Shown in pieces: positions 26,691-35,247 of a stretch of 64,000 nucleotides of DNA (the first letter of the stretch is position 1; the number at the start of each line of letters is the position of its first letter). The DNA lies in assembly GCA_963724285.1 (NCBI GenBank), contig CAVRUD010000032.1:434001-498000 (forward strand), read 5' to 3'. The position numbers were made by a program, and so were the translations under genes. A model generated the notes under the pieces. That model did not search any database and was not told the DNA's origin. It saw nothing but the letters and a program-made list of their open reading frames with translations. The stretch is from CAVRUD01 sp963724285 (lineage in GTDB: Bacteria > Chloroflexota > Chloroflexia > Thermomicrobiales > UBA6265).

Positions 26691-26898
26691 CGAGCGCCAG
26701 CCGCCCTTGTCTCGTCCGGGCGGGGCGCCCGGACGCGGCAGTTGAGAAACGGAGAACCACCCCCGCGGTTCGGCGAGCGGGATCCGCAACGGTGAGTGTA
26801 GAATGCTCGACGCCAGAGGGATGTTCGGAGCTCGCGGACCGGCATCCCGCTTGATGCCATGCGGGCCGTTGTGCCCCCGCGACAGAAAGTCGAGCTTC

Positions 26899-27324
26899 AT
26901 GCGCCCCAACCCCGCCGGCCGCGCCACGCGCCGGGCCCGCCCCCACGTCTACGTCCTGGACGCCGACCCGGACGTCCTGGAGCTGGTGCGGGAGCTCCTC
27001 CTCCTGGAGGCGTACGACGTCACCGCGTCCAACTACGCCCCCGAAACCTTCGAGGTCATCGACCTGATCGCCCCGGACCTGGTCGTCCTCGACCTCGCCT
27101 GGGGCGAACGGGCCGGGTGGGAGATGCTGGAGGCCCTGGCGGGCCACGTCTCCACCGCCGGCATCCCCGTGCTGGTGACCTCCACGAACCGGGAGCTCCT
27201 CGCGATGGCCACCGCCGACCCGGCACGGTTCGGGACGAATGCCGACCTGGTCAAGCCGTTCGACATCGAGGTCCTGCTGGCCGTGGTGCATGAGCTCGCC
27301 GGACGTCCGGACGGCGGCCGCTAG
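26899..27324 (+). CDS. Stand-alone response regulator receiver domain protein
   Basis: About 141 residues, one receiver domain and no output domain. Acidic pocket in VYVLDADPD, phosphoacceptor Asp in LVVLDLAWGE, switch Ser/Thr in VLVTST, and Lys in DLVKPFD. ATG 26899 (MRPNPAGRAT) is preferred over 26803, although its ribosome site is weak. Convergent with a stand-alone HisKA-like stub at 27444. It could relay phosphate between proteins (CheY/Spo0F style). Confidence 0.82.
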   Translation: MRPNPAGRATRRARPHVYVLDADPDVLELVRELLLLEAYDVTASNYAPETFEVIDLIAPDLVVLDLAWGERAGWEMLEALAGHVSTAGIPVLVTSTNRELLAMATADPARFGTNADLVKPFDIEVLLAVVHELAGRPDGGR

Positions 27325-27443
27325 GGGAGGGCTACCGCCTCCGCACCGGCGCCAAGCGGCAGGTCGAAGAACCGGAGGGCCGCCCGCGCGCGGTGGCAGT
27401 CCGGGCCGTGGTCACGCCGTTCGTGCTAAACGACCGAGGCGGG

Positions 27444-27659
27444 TCAATCGGTATCCTCCGGCCGGTGAAACCGTTCCAAGGCGTCGTGCAAGGCGGATAG
27501 GCGCCGCAGGTGCACGTCGATCACGTCGAGGTGGGCAACGACCAGCGCCGCGTCGAGGGAACCGCGATTGGCGTGGCGGCGGAGGTTTTGGCTTCGCCCT
27601 ATGAGCACGGTCATGGCCGTGCGCGTGTCGTGGTGAAAGCGATCGTGGCTAGAGAGCAT
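27444..27659 (-). CDS. Small HisKA-like dimerisation domain protein without ATPase
   Basis: 71 residues. FHHDTRTAMTVLIGRSQNL matches the H-box of histidine kinases (HDLRTPLTVI-type), followed by a second helix (VIDVHLRRLSALHDALERF) as in HisKA hairpins. No ATP-binding domain follows or precedes. AAGG lies eight bases before ATG 27659. Either a phosphotransfer-like mini protein or a remnant. Its neighbour is a lone receiver, which fits a split relay. Confidence 0.5.
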   Translation of the reverse strand: MLSSHDRFHHDTRTAMTVLIGRSQNLRRHANRGSLDAALVVAHLDVIDVHLRRLSALHDALERFHRPEDTD

Positions 27660-27991
27660 GGAGGCAACCTTGGTGAATAAGTGCGGTGCTGATACCGGGG
27701 CGATGGTCGCGCCGGTAATTCACATAACGCAAGCCGGGTGCCCTGCTTCTTAGTGGCACGTGCATCGGTGCTACACATGCGGACAGTACGCCGCTGCACC
27801 ACACAGTTGCGGCGGCGGGCTGGTGCTGCGGGTGACCGAGGCCGAGGATGAGGCGCAGCAGCAGGCCAACCAGTTAACGACGCAACAAGAGAGAACACCG
27901 AGGCCGGCTGCTCCCCGTGCCTGATCACGGGGAGCGCGACTGGCCTAGGCGGAGAGCGGGCGCCACCTTTAAGGAACCGGGCGACAGGATG
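27660..27991. other. Intergenic stretch with repeat family B copy
   Basis: About 330 bases without a gene. 27795-27890 carries CACCACACAGTTGC and GGCTGGTGCTGCGG, the core of repeat family B, encoding GLVLRVTEAEDEAQ. Nothing else is recognised. Confidence 0.5.
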
Positions 27992-28219
27992 TTACCCCTT
28001 GCTGGGCTTGATGAGGCGATGGTAGAGACCGAAGAGGAGGAACGTCGGCGGCCACTGGCCAACGAACAGCGCCCAGTGGTCTTTCTGCATCAGCTTGAGC
28101 GTCGCCGACACCCCGATGGAGCCCAGCGCCAGCCAGTACCACGCCTCCTCGGGGACGTTGTCGGTCACGCGAAAGAACGTCTTCTGGCCCTCGTCTGCCT
28201 TCTGCACTTTGTCTGCCAC
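27992..28219 (-). CDS. Small two-segment membrane protein
   Basis: 75 residues from GTG 28219 behind AAGGTGG. The hydrophilic N-terminus VQKADEGQKTFFRVTDNVP is followed by two hydrophobic segments (WYWLALGSIGVSATLKLM and WALFVGQWPPTFLLFGLYH), ending RLIKPSKG. The compact design and good ribosome site argue for a real gene. No function can be given. Confidence 0.7.
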   Translation of the reverse strand: MADKVQKADEGQKTFFRVTDNVPEEAWYWLALGSIGVSATLKLMQKDHWALFVGQWPPTFLLFGLYHRLIKPSKG

Positions 28220-28424
28220 CTGTCCACCTTCTCTTCTATGCGGTACACCGTCCCCGAGCGGGCCGGTACCCGATCTCCATGCAGCCGCCGTGCCACCCGT
28301 AACTCGGCTCCAGCCGCAAGCTACCGATCAGATAACCTGTGCTACAAAGCGGCGTCACTCGTCCGCGGGCGCAGCCTCGTGCGCGTGTCCGATCCGATGC
28401 CCCCGCTCGACCGGATCCTGCGGC

Positions 28425-28539
28425 CGGTGGTGCACACAGTTACTCCGACGGGCTGGTGCTGCGGCTGACAGAGGCCGAGGTGGAGGCGCTAGCGGGTTCA
28501 GAGCTACAGCTAACGGCCGACTAGGGCGTGTCCGCAAAC
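28425..28539 (+). repeat. Repeat family B copy with stop codon and 18-bp tail motif
   Basis: Encodes GLVLRLTEAEVEALAGSEL to TAG 28523-28525, followed by TAGGGCGTGTCCGCAAAC. The same layout recurs at 35035-35159. No ribosome site or plausible start. Confidence 0.65.
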
Positions 28540-28624
28540 CGGTGGAGGCGGCCCGCTCGCGGCGGAGGAGACGGGGACACTGCGGCTGCTGCCGTGGTGT
28601 CTCCGCTCGCTCCTCCGCCGCTCG

Positions 28625-28792
28625 TTACGGCGCCGGGGTGGCGTCCGGCGCCGCTTCAAGGAAGATCAGGAACGGCTCGCCGACGCGGGTCAGGGCGGCG
28701 ATCAGGAGGAAGAGGTCGTCAGTGCCGGCGTTACGCGCGATGTCGCTGGGGTCGGGCCTATCGGACCCGGAGGCGGAACTGTATGATCGGGG
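28625..28792 (-). pseudogene. C-terminal fragment of an unidentified protein
   Basis: The minus-strand frame ends with DLFLLIAALTRVGEPFLIFLE then PDATPAP at TAA 28625. The ATPAP tail and amphipathic helices look like natural protein, but no start codon with a ribosome site is present upstream. Probably a remnant, overlapping the promoter side of the 28844 gene. Confidence 0.28.
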
Positions 28793-28843
28793 GCGTAGCG
28801 GCCGCCATGTCGGCGGTCCGTCGACCAGAGGAAGGAGCCCGCC

Positions 28844-29412
28844 ATGCGTCGCCCCTCGGTCCGCGTCTCCGCCGTCGTCTCGCTGCTCCTCGCGCTCGCG
28901 CTCGCGGGCCCGCTCGCCGTCGGGGCGACCGTCCAGGACGCCACGCCGGCCGCGACCGACGCCCACCCCGTCGTCGGCACCTGGCTGCTCGACACCGACG
29001 CCGACGACCCGGGCAACGCGCCGGAGATGGTGATCTTCACCGCGGACGGCGGGTACATCTCGGTCGACGCCGAGGGCTTCCGTCGCTCGGCGTGTGGGAG
29101 GCCACCGGGGAGCGGACCGCCACCCTGACCCTCGCCTCGCCGGGGGTCGACGACGAGGGCGCCTTCGAGGGGACCTTCACGATCCGGGCATCGGTCGAGG
29201 TCGACGCCGCCGGCGACGCGTTCACGGCGGAGTACACGTTCGAAGTCGTCGCCGCGGACGGCTCCAGCGCGGGCGAGTACGGGCCGGGCCGGGCGGCAGC
29301 CGAGCGCGTCGTGGCCGAGGCGCCGGGCGAGCCGGTGGGCACGCTCGATGACCTCTTCGCCGCGTTCGAGGAGGGTGCGGCCACGCCGGACGCGGCCACG
29401 CCGGAACCGTAG
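28844..29412 (+). pseudogene. Secreted lipocalin-like/unknown protein, one frameshift
   Basis: Starts ATG 28844 behind AGGAAGGAG with a clear signal peptide (VVSLLLALALAGPLAVGA) and ATPAAT linker. Mature HPVVGTWLLDTDADD, then FTADGGYISVDAEG. A one-base shift near 29080 leads to LGVWEATGERTATLTLASPG and VDAAGDAFTAEYTFEVV. It ends with a short Thr/Pro tail at TAG 29412. Repeated beta strands with GTW and GVWE recall small exported beta-barrel proteins frequent in Thermomicrobia. Corrected length about 189 residues. Confidence 0.7.
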
Positions 29413-29434
29413 CGGACGACCTGCGCTTGGGCAG

Positions 29435-29480
29435 GCGAGGCAGCCCGCGTGGCCGAGGAAGGGGCTGCGGGCTGCCTCGC
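29435..29480 (+). terminator. Hairpin downstream of the 28844 gene
   Basis: GCGAGGCAGCCCGC and its exact complement are separated by 18 bases, starting 22 bases after the stop codon. No T run, so termination is uncertain. Confidence 0.5.
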
Positions 29481-29721
29481 GGCGGAGCGCCAGCGTGAGG
29501 CCGACCGCTACCTGTTCCAGTCCTCCCAGAGGAGCGGCGCAACTCCGCCCCACCGCACGTAGACCGAATTAGTAACCGTGCGACCGGATTGAGAGAACAA
29601 TCGGGACGAGAACTTCCGCCGTGAAGCGAGAACCTGGTTGCCTCGGGTCGAGGGCATCGTCAACAAGATACTCGGTCTAGGGAACCCGCTACCGCCTGAG
29701 GACTAGCCCGCCCGGAGCATC

Positions 29722-30093
29722 TCAGACGCGACGCGCAGGGCGCCCGCCGCGCCACAGTGCAGGCGGCGCTTGCGGGCGCTTGGGGGCACTAGGGGGTAGT
29801 GCTGGCGGCGCGGGCCTTCTCGGCGCCCTTGCGGCCCATGGCCCGGCACCATTCCAGCCGGAGTTCGTCCGCGCGGCCGCCAGCTCGGCGGCGGTGGGCA
29901 CCTTGCCCCGGCTTCGGAACTCGGCCAGGGCCTCAGCCTCGCACCGGCGGCGCACGGCCTCCTGGGCCGGGGCGATCATGGCCTTACGCCCGGCGGCGTC
30001 GAGGTCGTAGAGCCGCACCGCCATGCCTTCCCGCCCCCACTTGGCGCGGCGCTCGCGTAGGGTCAATCCCGTGCGCGGCATCAGCGGCCTCAT
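29722..30093 (-). CDS. Hypothetical protein, phage-operon type
   Basis: About 123 residues from ATG 30093, which overlaps the upstream stop as ATGA. This four-base coupling supports reality. Basic N-terminal helix (LTLRERRAKWGREGMAVRL), then DLDAAGRKAMIAPAQEAVRR, then a Pro/Ala/Arg-rich tail. No family is recognised. A decayed relative lies at about 39090-39198, again just after a terminase-like fragment, so the pair was duplicated together. Confidence 0.5.
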   Translation of the reverse strand: MRPLMPRTGLTLRERRAKWGREGMAVRLYDLDAAGRKAMIAPAQEAVRRRCEAEALAEFRSRGKVPTAAELAAARTNSGWNGAGPWAARAPRRPAPPALPPSAPKRPQAPPALWRGGRPARRV

Positions 30094-30260
30094 ATCGCCT
30101 GCGCGTACACGCTGTGCTCGGCGGCCCATACCGCACACGCGAGCGCCAGCAACAGGTCGTCGTGCTCGCCATCCCGATGGCTGTAGGTGTCGTGCAGGGC
30201 GGCGGTGATCTCCGTGCGGAAGGTGCGCAACTCGGCCTCCAGCGCGTCAGCCTCGGGCAT
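30090..30260 (-). pseudogene. C-terminal fragment of a phage terminase-like protein
   Basis: 56-residue frame MPEADALEAELRTFRTEIT to QAI*. The stretch GEHDDLLLALACAVWAAEH resembles the conserved C-terminus of large terminase-like proteins (HDDLVLAVALACW type). The ATPase and most of the nuclease domain are absent. A second copy (79% or so similar by eye) is at 39198-39376. Overlaps the next gene by ATGA. Confidence 0.5.
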
Positions 30261-30620
30261 GCTCTTCCGCCATCAAACCGTGTCGGTTTCCCGGCTGGCA
30301 CCGGAATGAAGAGCAAGGACCTAACGGCGCATCGCCGTCGCGCCCGACCAGAGAGTGCCCGGAGCACAAATGCCCGATCAACGCTCGCAGAACCAAGATC
30401 GGGACGGGTTGCGGGATCTCACCTGGAGATCGCGGCCTGCGCCGCCTGGCGGGACCAGCGGGTTCCGGAAACACTTCGGACGGTCACCGGGCAGACCGTC
30501 GAGGTGCATCCATCGCGGCCGGTGCACCACACAGTTGCCATAGCGGGTTCGTGCTGCGTCTCACCCAGGCGAACGTGGAAGCCCTCACCGGGCCGGAGCT
30601 GAACCTGGCCGCCGACTAGG
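30100..30620. repeat. Duplicated block (copy 1) and repeat family B copy
   Basis: 30100-30520 is highly similar to 39215-39640: it covers the terminase-like fragment, then CTTCCGCCATCAAACCGTGT, and the first codons of the DUF2851 gene. Here the DUF2851 frame breaks after about 40 codons and joins the family B core (CACCACACAGTTGC, then VEALTGPELNLAAD and TAG 30617-30619). No gene is called in 30261-30705. Confidence 0.75.
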
Positions 30621-30705
30621 AGGCCGCCGCAGGGGGGGCGAACGGGCCGGCGCCGACAGGGGTGCCGGCCCGCCTTTACCCCAGCAACCCGACGGAAATC
30701 AGGGA

Positions 30706-31031
30706 TTACCCCGCTCGCTCCCCGTTCAGCGCCAGCAGCCGCGCCAAGATCGTTTCCTCCGAGGCGGCGGCGGGGTCGGGATCGTCCCAGCCGTAGGCGA
30801 CCCAGACGGCGCGGTCGAGCGCGGCGTGCGCGTTCGCCAGCCACGCCGGCCGCTGGTTGTAGAGGTTGGCAGTGCGTTTTTTGGGGTGGTCGGGGCAGCC
30901 GTCTTTCCCGTCTTCCCGTCCCGCGGGGTCTTCTCTTCGGCGTCGGCGGCGTCGGCAGAAGACGCCGCCGGTTGAGCCGGGGCCTTCGGAGAAGACGGGG
31001 CCTCGTTCCCGATCCACTCCTCGCAGGTCAT
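30706..31031 (-). pseudogene. C-terminal remnant of an MmeI-like DNA methyltransferase
   Basis: The last 55 residues (RTANLYNQRPAWLANAHAAL, DRAVWVAYGWDD, ILARLLALNGERAG) match the C-terminus typical of MmeI-type/class I SAM-dependent DNA methyltransferases. Upstream is only a short Pro/Ala/Asp segment (MTCEEWIGNEAPSSPK) in another frame, joined across a T6 run at 30877-30882. All SAM-binding and nuclease parts are missing. A scrap of a former restriction-modification gene. Confidence 0.5.
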
Positions 31032-31356
31032 GGGCGCGTCGGTATCCGTATGAGCCTGGCGATCGGGGGGCCTGCGGCAGCGAGGGACGAAGGGATGGGA
31101 GGGTCCGGAACGGGGGCGGTGGTGGCGGGCGCAGGTAGGCACCCTTCTCCCGCGGTCGTGGATGCGCGCCGTGACCGTGCCCCCTCGGGGGCGAACCCAC
31201 GTCCGGCGAGGGCCTAAGTATACGTAGGTTCTCCCCTCCCAGAAGGCGCCCCGGATAACCGCCGTTTGGCGGATGCGCCCCGCGCCCGGTCGCCCTACGC
31301 TGAGACGATCCCGGCGGCGCCGTGGCCGCGACACCCGGATACCGGAAAGACGCGCT

Positions 31357-32627
31357 ATGGATCCCACACGCTTCGACGCCCTCGCCCGCTCCCTCGCCGC
31401 GCCCCAGACCCGGCGCGGCCTCCTCGGCTCGCTCGCCGCCCTCGGGGCCGGCCTCGCGGTCGGCGGCCGCGCCGCCGCGCAGTCCGCCGGGTGCCCGCCC
31501 GGCCAGACCGCCAACAAGAAGGGCGTCTGCTCCTGCCCGTCGGGCACCGAGGCCTGCCCCGGCGGCTGCTCGCCCTGAAGCGCGACCCCGCCAACTGCGG
31601 CGCCTGCGGGGCCGCCTGCCCGCCGGGCGCCGAGTGCCGCGCGGGCGCGTGCCGCTGCCCGGGCCGGCAGGTCCTGGACCTGGCCGCCGGCTGCGTCGAC
31701 CCCGCCGTTGTCACGACCACGACCACGGTCCCGCCGACGACCGAGCCGCCGACGACCGAGCCGCCGACCACGACCACGGCGCCGCCGACGACCACCGAGC
31801 CGCCGACCACGACCACCGAGCCGCCGACCACCACCGAGCCGCCGACCACCACCACGACCACCACCGAGGCGCCGACCACCACGGCCACGACGACGACCAC
31901 CACCGCTCCGGTGGACCTCTGCGCCGGGGTGGATTGCTCGTCCCTCACCGACGCCTGCAACGACGGCACGTGCGACGGCGGAACGTGCCGTAAGACGGCG
32001 GCCAGGGACAACGGCGCCTGCAGCACGAGCACTCCCGGGCCAGGGACCTGCTCGGCGGGGACGTGCGTGGCCGCTCCGGACCCCTGCGCCGGGGTCAGCT
32101 GCTCGCACCTCAGCACCGGCTGCACGTTTGGCCGCTGCGAGGGTGGGAACTGCTTTGCGCAGGTAGTCAACGAGAACGGCCCCTGCACCACGGCCACCAG
32201 CCAGCGAGGGACCTGCTCGGCGGGGACGTGCGTGGCCGCTCCGGACCCCTGCGCCGGGATCACCTGCTCGAACCTCGACACCACCTGCACGGTGGGCTAC
32301 TGTGACGGCGGGGCATGCAGGAGCGGGGCAGCCAATAACACCGGCGCCTGCACCACGGCCCTTAACGAGGCGGGGACCTGCCTCGATGGGATGTGCGTGG
32401 TCACCGAGCCGCCGACCACCGAGCCGCCGACGACCACCACCACGACGACCACGACCGCGGGGCCGACCTGCGCCAGTCCCGGACTTTCCTGCGACTTTGA
32501 ACTGGAGTGCCAAGACACCGCGGGCGGACCCCGATGCTGCGTTCCGTACGGTATTGCCCGCCGCAACGCCACCTGCGACAGCTGCTGCAGTGGTCGGTGC
32601 ATCCCTGGGAGCGCCGCCTGCGCCTAA
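31357..32627 (+). CDS. Exported Cys-rich protein 1, Tat-type leader (one frameshift)
   Basis: ATG 31357 behind GGAAAG. The leader MDPTRFDALARSLAAP, TRRGLLG and a hydrophobic stretch is a twin-Arg-type signal shared with the next gene. After CPSGTEACPGGC a one-base slip near 31574 moves to PANCGACGAACPPGAECRAG. Then a long Thr/Pro/Glu linker (PPTTEPPTT repeats, about residues 130-190) and three Cys modules of the form DPCAGVSCSHLSTGCTFGRC, each ending CSAGTCVAAP. A second Thr linker and a C-terminal Cys module end at 32627. Secreted, disulfide-rich, adhesin- or matrix-like; function unknown. Confidence 0.7.
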
Positions 32628-32803
32628 CCCCGCCCGGGCGCCACGCGGCCGCGTGGCGCCCGGAGCTCGTCCCGCAAACGGCCGATTACGGAGCGCCCCG
32701 AACGCTTCGGCCGATGCCTAGGGTTGCTCGGTAACGCTCGTTGCGAAAGTCCTCACATCCCGGCGGCGCAGCGGCCGCCACAACCGGATACCGGAAAGAC
32801 GCC

Positions 32804-34312
32804 ATGGACCCCACACGTTTCGACGCCCTCGCCCGCTCGCTCGCCGCGCCCCAATCCCGGCGCGGCCTCCTCGGCGGCGCGGCCGCCCTCCTCGCCGGCC
32901 TGGCCGCCGGGCGCGCGGCCGCCGCCGCCCCGGCAGGCAAGGTCGGCGTCTGCCACCAGACCGGGTCCGCCTCCAACCGGTACGAGTACATCGAGGTCAG
33001 CCAGAACGTGGCCGAGACCCACGCGGCGCACGGCGACGCGGTGGGCGTGAACCTCCGGACCGACCTGAACAACTGCGGCACCTGCGGCACCGTCTGCGGC
33101 GGCGACGCCTGCAACACCGCGGTCTGCCAAGGCGGGAAGTGCACCACGACGGCGGTGGTTTGCCCGGACGACGGGAACGTGTGCACGGACGTGAGTTGCG
33201 TCGCGGGCACCGGCTGCGTCCCCACCAATAACACTGCCGCCTGCATGACCACGGACGGCGAGCCTGGGACGTGCGCGGGCGGCTTCTGTGTCTGCACCCC
33301 GCAGTCGAACACCCAGACCTGCACCTCGCAGGGGCGCGTCTGCGGCCCGGCTACGAATAACTGCGGGGGCCCGGTCGCCAGCTGCGGCGCCTGCGCCGCC
33401 AACGAGACGTGCACCCAAGCGGGGACCTGCGCCTGCCCGAACGTGTCCTGCGGCGCGGCGTGCTGCCCCCCTAACCAGATCTGCATCGGCGGCGCCTGCG
33501 CGGTCCGGGCCGGTGTGGGCCTCGCGTGCGACACCTCTGGCGACAACGACTGCCAGGAAGGCCTCACCTGTTGCGGTGGCTTCTGTCGCGACACCCTGAC
33601 GGACGAGAACAACTGCGGCGGCTGCGCGGACGCGGACGGCGATGTCTGCCAGGCGGGGGACCCGAACCTCTGCCAAGGGGCGGGCGTCTGCACCACCGGC
33701 GTGTGCGGCTTCACCCCGCTGTCCGACGGCGCCGCTTGCGACGATGGGTTGTTCTGCACCACCGGCGACACCTGCCAGGCGGGTGCGTGCGCCGGCGGCA
33801 CTCCGACGTGCGACCCGAACGCCTGCCTCACCTGCGACGAGACGGCGAACACCTGTACCTCCGCCTGCACCGCCAACCAGACCTGCACCCAGGGGATGTG
33901 CACCTGCCCGAACGTGACCTGCAACGGGGCATGCTGCGCGCCGGGCCAGGTCTGCGGCGGCAGCGTCTGCGCGGCGCCGACGACCACCACATCGACCACC
34001 ACGACGACCACGACCACGACACGGGCACCAACGACGACCACCACCACGACCCGTGACCCGCGGGGCACCTGCACGACGGGCCCGACCTGCAATGGCGGCA
34101 ACAACGCAACATGCAACAACCGCTCGGACTGCTATTGCTGGACGAGTGCGACCGGCGGGGCTATCGTCTGCGCCGCCGGCGGCAACTGCTCAGGCTGCAC
34201 CAGCGATGCCTCCTGCGTCGCCGAGGGTTACCCACAGGGCTCGCGGTGCGTCCTTGTTCCGAGCTGCGGTTGCCCCAGCGGCCGTGCCTGCCAGGCGCCG
34301 TGCCCCGCCTAA
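32804..34312 (+). CDS. Exported Cys-rich protein 2, Tat-type leader
   Basis: 502 residues from ATG 32804, with the same leader (MDPTRFDALARSLAAPQSRR) and the same upstream bases as protein 1. The mature N-terminus VGVCHQTGSASNRYEYIEVS to HGD is the CHxTGS...HxxHGD motif found in many exported proteins. About 60 Cys in short modules (NNCGTCGTVCGGDAC, CPNVSCGAACCPPNQIC) follow, then a Thr linker near residue 415, and a last Cys domain (CYCWTSATGGAIVC). Intact, unlike its neighbour. The two are tandem paralogues. Confidence 0.8.
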   Translation: MDPTRFDALARSLAAPQSRRGLLGGAAALLAGLAAGRAAAAAPAGKVGVCHQTGSASNRYEYIEVSQNVAETHAAHGDAVGVNLRTDLNNCGTCGTVCGGDACNTAVCQGGKCTTTAVVCPDDGNVCTDVSCVAGTGCVPTNNTAACMTTDGEPGTCAGGFCVCTPQSNTQTCTSQGRVCGPATNNCGGPVASCGACAANETCTQAGTCACPNVSCGAACCPPNQICIGGACAVRAGVGLACDTSGDNDCQEGLTCCGGFCRDTLTDENNCGGCADADGDVCQAGDPNLCQGAGVCTTGVCGFTPLSDGAACDDGLFCTTGDTCQAGACAGGTPTCDPNACLTCDETANTCTSACTANQTCTQGMCTCPNVTCNGACCAPGQVCGGSVCAAPTTTTSTTTTTTTTTRAPTTTTTTTRDPRGTCTTGPTCNGGNNATCNNRSDCYCWTSATGGAIVCAAGGNCSGCTSDASCVAEGYPQGSRCVLVPSCGCPSGRACQAPCPA

Positions 34313-34320
34313 ACGAGGGC

Positions 34321-34443
34321 GGCGTGGAGCTCGGCGATCGACGGGCGGCTGCTCGGGGGGACGCTGGAGGTCGACGCCGCCCCGGGCGAGGGCGTCACGG
34401 TCACCGCCGAGTTGCCGATTGCCGAGGGCAACGCGCCGGACTG
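34321..34443 (+). pseudogene. C-terminal remnant of a sensor histidine kinase
   Basis: Frame AIDGRLLGGTLEVDAAPGEG then VTVTAELPIAEGNAPD* (TGA 34441-34443) is the G2-box/last strand of an HATPase_c domain. The rest of the kinase is absent; it starts nine bases after the stop of the Cys-rich gene. Confidence 0.5.
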
Positions 34444-34472
34444 AAAACCCCTACCATCCCCAACTCGCATCT

Positions 34473-34567
34473 CGGTGCACCACACAGCTGCGCAACCGGG
34501 CTGGTGCTGCGGCTCACCGAGGCGGAGGTGGAGGCACTAGCGGAGCAGGACCTGGCCGCCGATAGGC
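34473..34567 (+). repeat. Repeat family B copy
   Basis: GGTGCACCACACAGCTGCGC, then frame GLVLRLTEAEVEALAEQDL and a TAG. Directly after the kinase remnant. Confidence 0.65.
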
Positions 34568-34658
34568 CGCCCCACAACCCACCGTTATGGCACGGGCCGA
34601 CGCCCAGGTACGCGTCGGCCCGGTGCGGTGCGTGGGCGGACGGCACGGCGTGGCCGGC

Positions 34659-34929
34659 CTAACCCGGGGTTTCCTTTGCGGCGAGCAGGTATCCCCACGA
34701 GTTCTCGCCGGCCGCCCAGGCGTGCAGCGCCGGGCCGTCGAGGGTGGAGGTCTCCCCGGTTGCCGAAAGGGCCGCAACGGGTCAGCCCCGGCGCCGGGCC
34801 GAACGCGCGGACGTGGTCCCGGACGGTGCGCCGTGCCGCGTGCTCGGTGTCGGCCGTGGCGATCACGCGGCCGCCACGGGCGTCGAAGAGGGTGTACGCG
34901 GGCCGGGGTGCGTCGGGGGGGGGTAGCAT
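34659..34929 (-). pseudogene. Small hypothetical protein, one frameshift
   Basis: ATG 34929, MLPPPDAPRPAYTLFDARGG, then VIATADTEHAARRTVRDHV. A slip in a C-rich run near 34755 leads to GETSTLDGPALHAWAAGENS and WGYLLAAKETPG* at 34659. About 90 residues corrected. The compact amphipathic sequence looks natural but no family is recognised. Confidence 0.45.
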
Positions 34930-35034
34930 GCTGGTTGGTGGCCCCTGACCTGAACGGCAACGGATCGTTGCCCCGGCTGCCTGCAGGTGCCGTGCCTCGC
35001 TTCGGCGGCCAGCCCTGGCGAGCGCCGTGCTGGC

Positions 35035-35159
35035 GCCCGTGGGCAGGTGCACCACACGGTTGCCCGGACGGCCCGGTGCTGCGGCCGACCGGGGCCGAGG
35101 TGGAAGCCCTTACCTCGACAGAGCTGGACCTGGCCGCCGACTAGGGCGTGTGTGCAAAG
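35035..35159 (+). repeat. Repeat family B copy with 18-bp tail motif
   Basis: GTGCACCACACGGTTGC, frame GPVLRPTGAEVEALTSTELD to TAG, then TAGGGCGTGTGTGCAAAG (35142-35159), matching the tail at 28522 and, inverted, 36453-36470. Confidence 0.65.
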
Positions 35160-35247
35160 TACCGGGGCGGCAGTTACCACAGGGTTTCCCGGGTAAGACG
35201 CGCTTCCCCACGCGGGGGGGTCCCTTCACTGAACGCAACGACCCTCG

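Noticed and set aside
27917..28468. Plus-strand frame across the small membrane-protein gene
   Set aside because: The minus-strand gene has a ribosome site and two clean membrane segments; the plus frame is Arg/His noise running into repeat family B.
30877..30882. T6 run as a terminator for a plus-strand gene
   Set aside because: No stem precedes it; it is better explained as the slip site inside the methyltransferase remnant.
30726..32513. 595-residue minus-strand frame opposite the first Cys-rich gene
   Set aside because: Most of it is Arg/Gly noise created by the GC-rich Thr/Pro linker; only its last part, near 30.7-31.0 kb, overlaps a real remnant in another frame.
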